A stretch of 17,882 bases of DNA from Peptococcaceae bacterium. Its GTDB lineage: Bacteria; Bacillota; DSM-521; Neomoorellales; Neomoorellaceae. A program made the position numbers and the translations under genes. The stretch spans positions 1 to 17,882 of the forward strand of contig DOLC01000087.1 in assembly GCA_003509545.1 (NCBI GenBank), in the 5' to 3' direction. Below are positions 6,790 through 13,485 of the stretch, piece after piece. Within the stretch, counting starts at the first letter, position 1, and each line of letters opens with the position of its first letter. The notes beneath the pieces were generated by a model. The model was given only the letters and a program-made list of their open reading frames with translations, did no database searches and was not told where the DNA came from.

Positions 6790-7848
6790 CTACAGGCCTA
6801 AGGTGACGGCCAGCGGAGTGCCGTCCTCCGCGGCCAACCGGAGCCACAGGCTGCAGGCGGGAAGTTCCAGGCCGGCGGGCAGTTTCTCGAATACCAGGAC
6901 CAGCTCCGAAGGGTCGTCGGCCGTAACCCTTACCACCGGTTCCCGTTCCAGCTCCAACCGGTTGTAATTATGTCCGTCAGGCCCCACCAGCACGGCATCC
7001 AAAACCTTAAGCTCCACGCTTTCCCCGGCACATACTTCTAAAGATATATGCACTAAATGCGAAAGGTCTACCGCCACTTTGACAACACGTACAGAGGTTC
7101 CTGAAAGACCGGGCACCTCCACGGCCCGGCCCTCCCTAATCCACTCCCCCGGACCCATGGCCAGAATGGCTTCTCCGGGCCATCTCTCGCCAGTGGCCGT
7201 GATCCTCTCTTCTTCAAAGACGATACCGGGATTCACCGGGCTGCCGCCCTCGAACTCTTCTATCACCGAAAGCCGGAAAGGTAGGCGGGAGACCGGAAAT
7301 TGGGGGAATACCAAGTACAGGTCGCGGTGTCCGCCCTCCAGCACCGTCTGCCGGCAGTAAAGATCATCCGGGAGCTCCGTAAGCAGCATGTCGTAAACGT
7401 TTACCGCATTAGGAAGCCGCCGGGAACTGAAAAGGTATTCAACGCCCCGGTCGTCCAGCAGGGCAAACATGCGACCCCATCCCTTCCGCTGGCTGAAATC
7501 CATGCTCTCGTACAGGCGTACCTTGAGGTATAACGCTCCCTTGCGGCGGCCAAAGGCCAGGACGTCGTACTTGGGCGAACCCTCGGAGACTACGACTTCC
7601 CAGGTTAACGCCGGCACTATTTCCCCGCTATTCATACCCGGACTTGGGTTACCGGCGGCCGGGCGTGCCTGGCCGCCGATGGCCAGTTTAGGGCCGTCGG
7701 TAAACTCGGCCGGTTGCAGGCCCAGGGGCCTGTCAGTTGCCCACAGGAAAACCGCCATATCCCCTACCAGGACTAGTGCCAGCACTGCGGCCACCAGCCA
7801 TATTCTCTTGTTCCTGCCCTTTTCTCCCATGCACTTACATCCACCCAT
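6790..7848 (-). CDS. Membrane-anchored secreted protein of unknown function
   Basis: I do not recognise this 352-aa protein. A basic N-terminus is followed by one hydrophobic segment (about residues 16-37), then a linker rich in Gly, Pro and Ala (about 45-75). The remaining 270 residues are hydrophilic with alternating beta-type patterning and no Cys motif, so it looks like a signal-anchored extracytoplasmic beta-rich domain. The start is uncertain: ATG at 7848 has no SD, while ATG at 7830 has a weak GGGTGG about 10 nt upstream and gives 346 aa. A terminator T-run ends only 15 nt before 7848, leaving little room for a separate promoter. Its place between the YeiH-like transporter and the dsr operon may be incidental. 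Confidence 0.75.
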   Translation of the reverse strand: MGGCKCMGEKGRNKRIWLVAAVLALVLVGDMAVFLWATDRPLGLQPAEFTDGPKLAIGGQARPAAGNPSPGMNSGEIVPALTWEVVVSEGSPKYDVLAFGRRKGALYLKVRLYESMDFSQRKGWGRMFALLDDRGVEYLFSSRRLPNAVNVYDMLLTELPDDLYCRQTVLEGGHRDLYLVFPQFPVSRLPFRLSVIEEFEGGSPVNPGIVFEEERITATGERWPGEAILAMGPGEWIREGRAVEVPGLSGTSVRVVKVAVDLSHLVHISLEVCAGESVELKVLDAVLVGPDGHNYNRLELEREPVVRVTADDPSELVLVFEKLPAGLELPACSLWLRLAAEDGTPLAVTLGL

Positions 7849-7862
7849 AAGCCGTGGGATAG

Positions 7863-7908
7863 AAAAAGGGCAACCCCGACCGGACTGCCCTGCGGCCAGG
7901 GTTGCGCC
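7863..7908 (-). terminator. Intrinsic terminator after the YeiH-like gene
   Basis: The minus strand forms a stem of GCAACCC with GGGTTGC, extended by two GC pairs across a bulged C, with a further 5-bp inner stem (one G-U pair) in the loop. CC and five Ts follow. It starts 17 nt after the YeiH-like stop codon and ends just before the next coding region. Confidence 0.8.
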
Positions 7909-7924
7909 AAGGTAGTCCTCTTGT

Positions 7925-9241
7925 TTAGAAGGTCTTGGGGAACAATATGCCGCCGAAGGCCAGCCAGGCCACCAGCAGGGTGAGGACGAGGTTCAAGCTC
8001 TGGCCCACCACATACTGCACCAGGGGCTTGCCGCCGCTGATCTGGCGGGCCAAATCCCGGAGGTTGGAATCCAGGCCGATGCTTATGAAGGCCAGGGCGA
8101 AGAACCAGCCGCGCAGGCCGGAAGTAATCTTGGTGATGCCGTTAACAGCCTCTTCTCCCATGTCGGGTATCAGGATAAAGGAGAACAAGAGGGACGCCGC
8201 CACAAAGCCCAGGACGAATTTGGGGAAGCGCACCCAGATCTCCTTGGCCCTGGCCGCCTCGGCGCTTTCGGTCTTTCCCTTGCGGTATACCCAGACGACG
8301 GCCGTCAGGAAGGCCACGACGCCGATGAGGACGTTCTGGATCATCTTCACCACCGAGGCTATTTCCATGCCCCTCTGTCCCAGGAGGGCGCCGGCCGCCA
8401 CCACGGCCCCTGTGCTGTCGATGGTACCGCCGATCCATGCCGCACCTACGTCCGTATCCATTCCGACGGCCACCACAAAGGCCGGCATGACTACCAACAT
8501 TATTACCGTGAAGAGGAGGGATATGGTAATGGCCACACTGACCTCTTCTTTTTTGGCACCGCAGGCGGCACCGGTGGCTATGGCCGCCGACACGCCGCAC
8601 ACCGAAGTCGCCGTACCCAAGGTGTGGGCGAATTCAGGCTCCATTTTGAGGACCCTAGTACCGAACCAGTACATGAAGAGTATGACTATGGGAGTCACGA
8701 TCCACGCCACCATTAACCCCGGGATACCGAGGGCCACAATCCGACCGAAGAGGATCTCACAGCCTAACAAGACCAGGCCCGTCTTGATGTACATCTCCGT
8801 CCTGACGGCGGGTTTAAGCCATTCGGGCGTCCTTACCGTGTTGCTTATAAGTAATCCGACCACCAGGGCCCATAGGGGAACTTCCAGGTTGTAGGCCTTG
8901 GCTAGGCTATGATTTCCCAGAATCTGCGCAATGATGGCCAAAATAAATACTATCGGAAAAGCGACCAAAAATCTCGCGGCACTCTGCCCCATGGCCGCAA
9001 CTCCGATGGCATTCAAGATTCCCAACCCAATCAACAATACCAACAACAACAGCCACGACTCGGGGGGAACGGCCTGCCCCAAACTGGTCCACTTGCCGAA
9101 CTTAGGTAGCTTAGTAATAACTCCGGCAATAGCAAGAATGATAAGAATAAACCCAAACCATACCGCCCACCAGTCCTCCAGTTTCCATAGGGGAGACCAA
9201 TCTATCCCCCTCTTGACCTGGGGTTGAGGCTGATAGGACAT
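7925..9241 (-). CDS. YeiH/UPF0324-family putative sulfate or sulfur-anion exporter
   Basis: This 438-aa polytopic membrane protein has about ten to eleven hydrophobic segments. The family signature is visible: a Gly-rich GTATSVCGVSAA stretch before an AITISLLF helix, then WIGGTIDSTGAVVAAG, and a C-terminal FALAFISIGLD segment. These match the family annotated as putative sulfate exporter, whose relatives accompany sulfonate-degradation pathways. It is longer than the roughly 340-350 aa bacterial average, with a hydrophilic N-terminal extension before the first helix. The ATG at 9241 follows GGAGGTG (5-nt spacer). It is a single-gene unit with a long leader and its own terminator. Its place upstream of dsrAB suggests movement of sulfite, sulfate or a related anion, but the substrate is inferred. 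Confidence 0.88.
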   Translation of the reverse strand: MSYQPQPQVKRGIDWSPLWKLEDWWAVWFGFILIILAIAGVITKLPKFGKWTSLGQAVPPESWLLLLVLLIGLGILNAIGVAAMGQSAARFLVAFPIVFILAIIAQILGNHSLAKAYNLEVPLWALVVGLLISNTVRTPEWLKPAVRTEMYIKTGLVLLGCEILFGRIVALGIPGLMVAWIVTPIVILFMYWFGTRVLKMEPEFAHTLGTATSVCGVSAAIATGAACGAKKEEVSVAITISLLFTVIMLVVMPAFVVAVGMDTDVGAAWIGGTIDSTGAVVAAGALLGQRGMEIASVVKMIQNVLIGVVAFLTAVVWVYRKGKTESAEAARAKEIWVRFPKFVLGFVAASLLFSFILIPDMGEEAVNGITKITSGLRGWFFALAFISIGLDSNLRDLARQISGGKPLVQYVVGQSLNLVLTLLVAWLAFGGILFPKTF

Positions 9242-9725
9242 TATTTCACCTCCACTTTATTCTAGGAGTGCCATACCCTTCTTGCTTCTCCCCTCGACGA
9301 CAATCCCGTGTCCTATAGCCACCTCCTCCATGTTACCCTGCCCGCACCACCTCCCGGCATTGCTTTGTGCTTGCGCTCTTTTTCTCCTATCACCCCCCTT
9401 TAAACGTCCGTCCAGCGTTACCTCCAACTAAGCGTGGGACTCTAAGGCCAGTGTGGTACCGCTGCCGGACGTGCTGTTAAATCTATCTTTATCTCTTCAA
9501 TTTTAACATCGGGCAAGAGAAGGAAATATCCCTCTCATAAACTGGAGAGCCCCTATTTCTTTTGTGGTTACAAGCACAACCATCGGGCCTCCATCCTTGC
9601 AATATTATATTTCGCTATATATAACCAGATTCCTGCTATAAATAAAACCCATGGGCAAAAATTTTGTCGCCATTAGAAATACCTGACGACGCCTGACAAG
9701 TAGACCAATCCTAAAATATTATATG
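9242..9725. other. Long intergenic region between mltG and the YeiH-like gene
   Basis: I see no full gene here. The half near mltG (9480-9725) is AT-rich, with several TATA-like boxes but no convincing -35. A possible weak YeiH promoter on the minus strand is TTGCCC, 17 nt, GATAAA (about 9490-9520). Two minus-strand micro-ORFs are visible. One is 9503-9583 (26 codons, GGAGG 4 nt before ATG). The other is 9257-9331 (24 codons), ending just ahead of the YeiH SD site. They could be leader peptides or gene debris. A direct repeat of CCTGAC lies near 9681-9696. No clear terminator for mltG was found. Confidence 0.4.
9404..9472 (-). promoter_or_regulatory. Possible structured leader of the YeiH-like gene
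   Basis: On the minus strand ACGTCCG (9466-9472) pairs with CGGACGT (9404-9410), extended by AGC with GCT after a small internal loop. Inside, CCAcACT (9450-9456) pairs with AGTTGG (9424-9429) with a bulged C. The result is a closed two-stem fold about 163 nt before the YeiH-like start. It matches no riboswitch class I can name. The support is pairing alone. Confidence 0.3.
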
Positions 9726-10793
9726 CTAGCGCGACGGTCTAATTTGATAACGGCTAACGGCTGCCAAGTGCTCCCGCCAGCTCCGGCTGAACTCGTGGGA
9801 ACCGTCGGGCCGGGCCGCAAAATAGAGGTAATCGGTACGGGCGGGATTAAGGGCGGCCAGAAGGGAAGCTCGGCCTGGAGAGGCAATAGGCCCTGGGGGT
9901 AGGCCCATCACTTGGTAGGTGTTGTAAGGAGAGTCGATCTGCAAATCCTCATAGGTCAGAACCGGCTTAGGCTCTTCCAGCAAATACTCCACCGTGGCGC
10001 AGGATTCCAGCTTCATCCCCCGTCGCAGCCGGTTCAAGAACACTCCGGCTATAAGGGGGCGCTCCCTATCTAGTTTGGCTTCCTTCTCTACTATGGAGGC
10101 CAGGGTAACGATTTCGAGGGTATTGAGTTCCAGCCCCGGAGCGCGTTCCTTCTCAATCTCGCTATAAACTTGCTGGAAGCGGTCCAGCATCAGCCGGATG
10201 ATGGTTTCTGCCGAAGCCCCTGCCGGTACCCGATATGTATCCGGGAAGAGAAAACCTTCCAGGTAATTGGAAGCCGGAGATAGGCCTTCCAGGAACGGGT
10301 AGTCGTAGGGCCTGGCCGCCGCCTGCCAGAATTCGTCTTCCGTCACCAACCCCTTGTCGGCCAAAAGGCGGGCGATTTGCTTGAGGGTGAAACCCTCGGG
10401 GATGGTGAATTTTTCTTCCATTACGCGGCCTGCCACGAGCTGCTCCAGGATCCGGAATAGGGGTTCGCCGGGACTCAATAGGTAAACCCCGGGCTTCAGA
10501 TGCTGGTCCGCCTTTTGCCGGGCTGCGTAGAAGCGGAAGGCCGAGGCGCTGCGTATTATCCCGCGATCCTCCAGCAGGCGGCCTATCTCCGCGGCCGTGG
10601 CGCCGGGGGGAATAGTCACCTTAACCGGCGGCGCACCTTCTTCCCCCGCCGGGGCCATAAGGCTTTGCCACCAGGCCCAGCTTCCCATTAAGGCGAGGAT
10701 TAAAGCCGCAGCCAGAAGGGAGGCGCCTATCCCTAGGCGACGCCCTCTCCACCTTTCCATTTTACCTAGCAACCCCGGGGGCTGTCCCACCAA
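9726..10793 (-). CDS. mltG: MltG, endolytic murein transglycosylase
   Basis: MltG (YceG/YrrL family) cuts nascent glycan strands at the outer face of the membrane and sets their length. One N-terminal membrane helix (about residues 19-42 of this start) precedes a LysM-like region (VTIPPGATAAEIGRLL) and the catalytic domain. The catalytic Glu is in the ASIVEKE motif, followed by FLNRLRRGMKLES and SPYNTYQVMGLPPGPIASPG. The first in-frame ATG (10818-10820) overlaps a TATAAT -10 box and so should not be in the mRNA. I therefore place the start at TTG 10793 (355 aa), with GGAGGGAG upstream; GTG at 10790 is equally spaced within error. The neighbouring ruvX-DUF1292-mltG order is the usual Firmicutes one, here interrupted by a VanW gene and a repeat. 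Confidence 0.92.
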   Translation of the reverse strand: MVGQPPGLLGKMERWRGRRLGIGASLLAAALILALMGSWAWWQSLMAPAGEEGAPPVKVTIPPGATAAEIGRLLEDRGIIRSASAFRFYAARQKADQHLKPGVYLLSPGEPLFRILEQLVAGRVMEEKFTIPEGFTLKQIARLLADKGLVTEDEFWQAAARPYDYPFLEGLSPASNYLEGFLFPDTYRVPAGASAETIIRLMLDRFQQVYSEIEKERAPGLELNTLEIVTLASIVEKEAKLDRERPLIAGVFLNRLRRGMKLESCATVEYLLEEPKPVLTYEDLQIDSPYNTYQVMGLPPGPIASPGRASLLAALNPARTDYLYFAARPDGSHEFSRSWREHLAAVSRYQIRPSR

Positions 10794-10818
10794 TCTCTCC
10801 CTCCAGCTTTTTATTTTC

Positions 10819-10848
10819 ATTATAGCAGGAGGGAAACCGGCTTGTCAC
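10819..10848 (-). promoter_or_regulatory. Sigma-A promoter of mltG
   Basis: On the minus strand GTGACA (-35, 10843-10848), an 18-nt spacer ending in TGC, and TATAAT (-10, 10819-10824) form a near-consensus extended promoter. The predicted +1 is near 10812, giving a leader of about 19 nt to the TTG start. Confidence 0.8.
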
Positions 10849-10904
10849 CTCGCCCCTTAAGCCGCTTCCATCCCTTGGCCATAAGGTTTAGCTTCCCAGG
10901 CGCA

Positions 10905-11158
10905 TCCCCAGTTTTGATCCCGGCCTGCTTGGCTTCCGCTCGCTCCAGAAATCCTCGCGGGCAGGACTTTTGCTTGGCTTAAAGGCTTAAGGCAGGCTTC
11001 CCGGCAGAATTTAAGCATCCCGCCTCAGTTGCCGGCCTCTGGCCTCTCAAAAGCCTCGGGCCTGCCTCCGCCTTTCGCCAAGCTTTAGTTTGGCTGGCCG
11101 CGAAGGCTTGTTCGCTCGCTTCCAAGCCCAAGCAGGCCTGCCCATCAAGAAGTGGGGA
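10905..11158. mobile_element. Candidate 254-bp MITE-like element with terminal inverted repeats
   Basis: The left end (10905-10932) and the reverse complement of the right end (11128-11158) both read TCCCCA, then TT and TTGAT, then GGCCTGCTTGG with small gaps. This gives about 30-bp imperfect terminal inverted repeats. The left 71 bp are nearly repeated at 17811-17882. The element carries no transposase and no credible gene; one 82-codon minus-strand frame is low-complexity repeat translation. TTAGCTTCCC flanks it as a direct repeat (10888-10897 and 11167-11176), each copy 7-8 nt outside the ends. That could be a target duplication if the true ends lie slightly further out. It sits between vanW-like and the mltG promoter. 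Confidence 0.6.
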
Positions 11159-11349
11159 CAACTCAGTTAGCTTCCCTCCCAACAACAACCTCGCCTGCTC
11201 AATTCGGCCGGTCGATTTGGGAAGCATCCGCGGCTAGAAAAGAGGACCTTCAGCACCGGGTCACCCGAAGACAAGAGCGCCCGGGGCTAGAGTTCTCCCA
11301 CGAGGGATGGCGACCGGGCACACCGAAAGGAGGACCAGGCTGCAGGGAA
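11159..11349. other. Non-coding 3' flank of the VanW-family gene
   Basis: No gene is visible. The outer flanking direct repeat of the 254-bp element lies at 11167-11176. On the minus strand a weak hairpin around CTTCGGGTGACCCG is followed further on by a T-rich stretch (about 11235-11270) and might end vanW transcription. It is not convincing. Confidence 0.3.
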
Positions 11350-12660
11350 TCACGGCCCCCGGACGACCACCCGGGGAAGGGGGAAATAATAGTCCAGGGA
11401 AACCCTTTCCTCCGTCCAGCTTCCGTTAATGTATCCCCGGCGGGTGACGCGGACCCGGTATCCCCATTTACCTTCCCTTTCTACCACTGTCTTGCCGGCA
11501 GGCAGCGACATATCTTCTTCGACCCGCAGTGGGGGCGGGATTTGCTCGACAATTTCGGAAACTACTTCCATGCAGGGCGCTTCGGGGGGACCGTAAAAGG
11601 TGAAAGTTAAGGTGTTGTGATTCACCCGGGCCTTGAGCCAGTACCAGTAAGGGGTGTCGTTCCGTAACCGGAGGTCGATAAGGCCGTAGGCCACGGTGGC
11701 GTCGAGGCCCGGGGGGACGTAATCCACCTTCAGGGCGTGGGGCTGCCTTTCCACTACCGTCATTCCCGCCTGCAGGGCCGCATTGTAGAGGGTACTGGAA
11801 ACCTGGCAGACGCCTCCCCCTACGCCCGGAATAAATTCTGCAGCTTCGATGACCAGGGCCTCCCGGTATCCCCGCTCTAACGTCCTGGGTCCCACCAATT
11901 CGTTAAAGGAAATTTCTTCCCCCGGTTTAAGCCATTTACCGTCCAGGGCCCGGGCGGCCTGAAGGATGTTATGAGTGCGGTTTTCATCGGCCGGGTTAAA
12001 AGAAGTGGTACACTGGCTTACAGCTTTGTTAATGCGGCGCCCGGCTATCTCTTCTGTTGACACCTTGGGGGCCAGCCTCCGGGTCGGTATCTCCACCGGT
12101 TCCCCGGAACCTTGAGCGAAGCTAGCCCGAAGGGCCGCCCATAGGTCGTCGAGCACCACTTCTCTGCCTTCCCGGGCGGGAATCAGCCGGGGCCGGCCAT
12201 CGGCGTCCAGTTCCAGGCGGGCATCCCGGGGTTCGACGCGCAGGGGGCCTATCAAGCCCTCGAGTTCGGAACGGGCTTTATCCTCTTCATAACGGTAGAC
12301 GGGATTCACGCAGTGCTTACGGCCGGGCCACAGGCAGGCGAACCTCTCCCACCAGGGTCCGGTGCGTCCTACGGCCAAGACCCGGGCCCAAGTGGCCTCC
12401 ACGTCCACGGTTAGTCCCAGAGCCCCCAGGGTGGTGGTCAGGAGTCGGTCTTGCCAGCATAGCCGCACCGGCCTGGCCGCTTCCCGCAGGGCCCAATCCG
12501 TTAATACCCGGCGCCCTTCCCCGGCCTCCATGCCTCCCAGATAGACGTCGCCCACGTATACGGCGGGGCAGATACGTTGACCTAAGAGGAAGGTCCCTCC
12601 CAGGAGGGCCGGCAGGATCCCCAGCAACAGAAGGACCCAAACATACTTTCTCAAGCCCAT
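11350..12660 (-). CDS. VanW-family cell-wall protein
   Basis: From ATG 12660 this is a 436-aa exported protein. An N-terminal hydrophobic helix (about residues 5-28) is followed by a peptidoglycan-binding-4 type region (about 29-225). The VanW domain (about 225-370) shows TSFNPADENRTHNI, the GEEISFNELVGPRT stretch and the diagnostic GVGGGVCQVSSTLYNAAL. A C-terminal beta region resembling G5-type tails follows. VanW was named from a vancomycin-resistance cluster, but its biochemical role is not established, and presence alone does not imply resistance. The long frame opens at 12816 but would overlap the DUF1292 gene and its terminator, so 12660 (GGGGGA, 5-nt spacer) is chosen. An inverted repeat lies immediately upstream. 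Confidence 0.88.
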   Translation of the reverse strand: MGLRKYVWVLLLLGILPALLGGTFLLGQRICPAVYVGDVYLGGMEAGEGRRVLTDWALREAARPVRLCWQDRLLTTTLGALGLTVDVEATWARVLAVGRTGPWWERFACLWPGRKHCVNPVYRYEEDKARSELEGLIGPLRVEPRDARLELDADGRPRLIPAREGREVVLDDLWAALRASFAQGSGEPVEIPTRRLAPKVSTEEIAGRRINKAVSQCTTSFNPADENRTHNILQAARALDGKWLKPGEEISFNELVGPRTLERGYREALVIEAAEFIPGVGGGVCQVSSTLYNAALQAGMTVVERQPHALKVDYVPPGLDATVAYGLIDLRLRNDTPYWYWLKARVNHNTLTFTFYGPPEAPCMEVVSEIVEQIPPPLRVEEDMSLPAGKTVVEREGKWGYRVRVTRRGYINGSWTEERVSLDYYFPLPRVVVRGP

Positions 12661-12668
12661 CCCTTCCC

Positions 12669-12704
12669 CCGGCGGGTTATCTAATACATAATATGCCCCG
12701 CCGG
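12669..12704. promoter_or_regulatory. 8-bp GC-rich inverted repeat around an AT-rich core, upstream of the VanW gene
   Basis: CCGGCGGG (12669-12676) and CCCGCCGG (12697-12704) are perfect inverted repeats around a 20-nt AT-rich centre that contains TATTAT-like -10 candidates on the minus strand. The near arm ends 9 nt before the VanW start and touches the SD region. It may be an operator or an RNA hairpin that limits initiation. Confidence 0.4.
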
Positions 12705-12714
12705 CCGCCCCGTT

Positions 12715-12745
12715 AAATAAAAAGGAACCCGCAAACAGCGGGTTC
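12715..12745 (-). terminator. Intrinsic terminator of the alaS-DUF1292 operon
   Basis: On the minus strand GAACCCGC and GCGGGTTC form a perfect 8-bp stem with a 5-nt loop, followed by C and TTTTTATTT. It starts 4 nt after the DUF1292 stop codon. Confidence 0.93.
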
Positions 12746-12749
12746 TCCG

Positions 12750-13022
12750 TTAGTTTTCCTCTTCGTAGTCCTCTTCGTCCACCAGCTCGTCCCAGGCTTG
12801 TGCTACCCGTTTCCACTCCTCTTCATCCTCGATGGCATAGAGGACCTCCCGACCTTCTTCGTCCGTACCGATCTTTAGGACGAGGGCTTCGTCGGCGCCG
12901 TCGAGCACGGGTAAGAGGACGGCGTATTCTTCATCGTCGACCTCCAAAATGTCCACCACCAAAAATTCGTGCTCCTGCCCTTCTTCGTCCCGCAAAACAA
13001 TAGTGTTTTCCTGGCAGGCCAT
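12750..13022 (-). CDS. DUF1292 (YrzB-family) small acidic protein
   Basis: This 90-aa protein is strongly acidic, with an Asp/Glu-rich tail. It carries the DUF1292 pattern: a hydrophobic core with VVDILEVDDEEYAVLLPV, then EEGREVLYAIEDEEEW. The family is widespread in Firmicutes between ruvX and mltG, and its function is unknown. The start at 13022 follows GAGGTG with a 5-nt spacer. It is the last gene of the alaS operon, directly before the terminator. Confidence 0.92.
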   Translation of the reverse strand: MACQENTIVLRDEEGQEHEFLVVDILEVDDEEYAVLLPVLDGADEALVLKIGTDEEGREVLYAIEDEEEWKRVAQAWDELVDEEDYEEEN

Positions 13023-13056
13023 TTCCTCACCTCAATTTATATTAGGGTTGGACCCA

Positions 13057-13482
13057 TCATACCTTATCGGAGCGGTGGCCGTCAAGATAACTTTGAAGGA
13101 TGAGTACGGCTGCCAGGCGGTCCACTATTCTCTTCCGCCGGCAGCGGGACAGATCCGCCCGCACCAGAAGCCTTTCGGCCTCTACGGTGGTCAGCCTCTC
13201 GTCCCAAAGCACTACCGTCAGCCCCAAGAACTCCTCTGCCGCCCGGCTAAAGGCCTGGATCTTCTCCGCCTGGGCTCCCAGGCTGCCGTTCATGTTGCGG
13301 GGCAAACCGACCACCAATTTATCTACCCCGTACTCCTTAACCAGGCCCTCCAAGGCCTTGAGATCGTCTTCCAGGCTCTCGCCCCGTTTCAGGGTGGTCA
13401 CGCCCTGGGCCGTCCACCCCAGGGGATCGCTCACGGCCACCCCGATGGTTTTCTCTCCTACGTCCAGTCCCATTACTCGCAA
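13057..13482 (-). CDS. ruvX: RuvX/YqgF-family putative Holliday junction resolvase
   Basis: This 141-aa protein has an RNase H-like fold. Family motifs are complete: GLDVGEKTIGVAVSDP with D7, VVGLPRNMNGS, WDERLTT, and RKRIVDRLAAVLILQSYLD near the C-terminus. YqgF proteins are associated with Holliday junction resolution and 16S rRNA 5'-end maturation. The start is TTG at 13482, 9 nt after an AAGGTG that lies at the end of the previous gene. An internal ATG at codon 4 has no SD of its own. It starts 3 nt after the aldo/keto reductase stop, so the two are coupled. Confidence 0.94.
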   Translation of the reverse strand: MRVMGLDVGEKTIGVAVSDPLGWTAQGVTTLKRGESLEDDLKALEGLVKEYGVDKLVVGLPRNMNGSLGAQAEKIQAFSRAAEEFLGLTVVLWDERLTTVEAERLLVRADLSRCRRKRIVDRLAAVLILQSYLDGHRSDKV

Positions 13483-13485
13483 AGG

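Noticed and set aside
7935..8894. 319-codon plus-strand frame opposite the YeiH-like gene
   Set aside because: It is an antisense shadow of a clearly recognised membrane protein; its composition is atypical and rich in Thr and Arg.
9447..9465. T-box-like word (GTGTGGTACCGCT) on the plus strand
   Set aside because: It resembles a T-box antiterminator core, but no plus-strand gene follows, no stem I or terminator is evident, and GGTACC is palindromic so the likeness is weak.
10979..11227. 82-codon minus-strand frame
   Set aside because: It lies within and just past the inverted-repeat element, has low-complexity composition, and has no convincing start context.
12661..12816. Longer VanW start at 12816
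   Set aside because: It would read through the operon terminator and overlap the end of the DUF1292 gene; the membrane helix begins right after the ATG at 12660.
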